Below are positions 62,801 through 64,000 of a stretch of 64,000 bases of DNA, one piece after another. Position 1 is the stretch's first letter. Every line of letters begins with the position of its first letter. Both the position numbers and the translations under genes were made by a program. The stretch comes from Callaeas wilsoni (lineage: Eukaryota > Chordata > Aves > Passeriformes > Callaeidae). The stretch is from contig VWPU01003977.1 in assembly GCA_013398955.1 (NCBI GenBank), forward strand, positions 1-64,000, given 5' to 3'. The notes under the pieces were generated by a model. The model saw only the letters and a list, made by a program, of their open reading frames with translations, was not told the origin of the DNA and searched no databases.

Positions 62801-64000
62801 TGTATTTAATAACAAACAGGAGCACTTCCCATCAGTTTGCTTCATGAGTAGACCATTCAGCCATATGTTTTCATAAAATCCTGATGGAACACTTTAATCA
62901 TTATTAATTCTACATACAAGATCATGATTAGCATACTTGTCCAGCAACTGAATTTCAACTATAATTTGAATTTTTACAGCATCTTTATTTGTGATGCACT
63001 GAAAAAAAGCATTCTGAGAAAGACAAAAGTGGTCTGCTTTTTAAGATTTACTAGTTATGCTCAGCTTAGGAGATGGTTGAAATTTAGCTGGTTGATAGAA
63101 GACAAAATTCACAAATTACTATACTTTCATATACTTAATTAAGTCCAGCCTAAACAGCACTAGTTTTTTAATTGTCTCAGTATGAGGACAATTTTGAGAT
63201 AAACTGAAATGGGAAGGAGCTAGAAAGGTGATATTAGTTGGACCAGCATCCCTAGAATCTTTGATCTGTAAGTTAAAAAAAAAAAAATGACACAAGCCCA
63301 TTCAAAATTTTTGTAACATAACACAGCTACTAAGAAAACTGCTAAAAGAACTGACGGAATATATTTCAAAGCTAAAGTAAATTTGTTTAGAGCATTTAAT
63401 TTTTTCTAGCTTTCCTCTCCTCTGTTTTTTTAACTCAGACTTCAAATATTTGAAAATTCTTCATAAACACTGTGCTGATATTTATGCTACAGAGACAATC
63501 CTGAAAAGGTGTGCAAATCCAGCAGTAGACAGACCTGCTGTGCGTGCAGGGCAGATCTGAACAGAGTAGCCATTGGGAAAACTGTTTTTCCAAGATGTGC
63601 TTCCTGCATGGGCAAAAAGAGATGATCTTATAACTGTGGTCCTCTTGCAACAGCGGAACAACACTGTATAGCCCAGATGAACCTCCATTGCCTTAGAAAC
63701 ATCTTTAGACATGGGTGTTACAGGAAGGAAAAACCACTGTCTTTCTCTACTGTGAGTGTGAATCCATTGTATGTGGGCATCATTAAGGTTGCTCTAGATC
63801 TTACTCCATGTTTAATGATTTTAGCCTGGCTGCTGTGACTGAACACTGTGCCCAGTCTTTCTCCTGCTTCTGTTCTCCAGTACTGCATTGCACCTGGAAA
63901 AATGAAGATATTTGCCAGCCTTCTCAGTATACTTTTGGCAGCATTATGCCTTCACAAACATAACAGGTGCAAGTTTCTAATTTTCTCACACCTAGAGGAT
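56823..64000. other. Unannotated AT-rich DNA to the window end
   Basis: About 7.2 kb with no recognised transposon. Includes (GT)3(AT)7 at 57401-57420, a 15-base T-run near 60497-60511, a pyrimidine tract near 61465-61505 and a small bulged hairpin at 63170-63193. A 133-codon minus-strand frame (60765-61166) is the longest and is probably chance. Confidence 0.5.
57401..57420 (+). repeat. (GT)3(AT)7 dinucleotide run
   Basis: Short alternating purine-pyrimidine run changing from GT to AT. Confidence 0.9.

Overview
The window looks like gene-poor, AT-rich DNA from a bird, most likely a passerine. Three things point there: several chicken-repeat-1 (CR1) LINE copies; endogenous-retrovirus LTRs of the ERVL type, some with 5-bp target duplications; and a tRNA-Ile-derived SINE with a CR1-type tail that resembles TguSINE1, a family I know from zebra finch. 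I found no protein-coding exon, rRNA, functional tRNA, CRISPR array or prokaryotic feature. The open frames that are present are either decayed CR1 ORF2, antisense shadows of repeats, or chance frames.

Layout. 1-261 is the end of an ERVL-like LTR cut by the window edge. 1021-3798 is a long minus-strand CR1 copy (EN, linker, RT, 3' end) with the SINE inserted at about 3283-3420. 5163-5468 is a possible short LTR with an adjoining polypurine tract and GC-richer DNA up to about 6110. 11021-11770 is a second kind of LTR, minus strand. 12660-15539 is a plus-strand CR1 copy split by a 1,132-bp solo LTR (13702-14833) with a GATGT duplication. Further CR1 copies lie at 20612-21521, 23190-23345, 28567-29549, 43401-43457 and 48505-48701, with two probable very old remnants at about 30150-30265 and 35955-36360. 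Solo LTRs lie at 38074-39172, 44448-44869 (GAGAT duplication) and 48702-49741. The remaining DNA is non-repetitive to the eye, apart from microsatellites (48041, 56697-56822, 57401, 54118, 5689).

How the parts relate. The window records successive insertions rather than a working gene set: old CR1 remnants, then longer CR1 copies, then a SINE and LTRs landing in or beside them. All CR1 ORF2 copies are broken. The LTRs still carry recognisable TATA-like and poly(A) signals and could in principle supply cryptic promoters or transcript ends.

No new biological system can be demonstrated here. The least explained signals are four strong inverted repeats outside any recognised transposon (31269-31290, 33467-33504, 50709-50738, 51711-51759) and a compound 4-bp/6-bp microsatellite at 56.7 kb. 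All calls were made by eye. Family names and edges need RepeatMasker with a passerine library.
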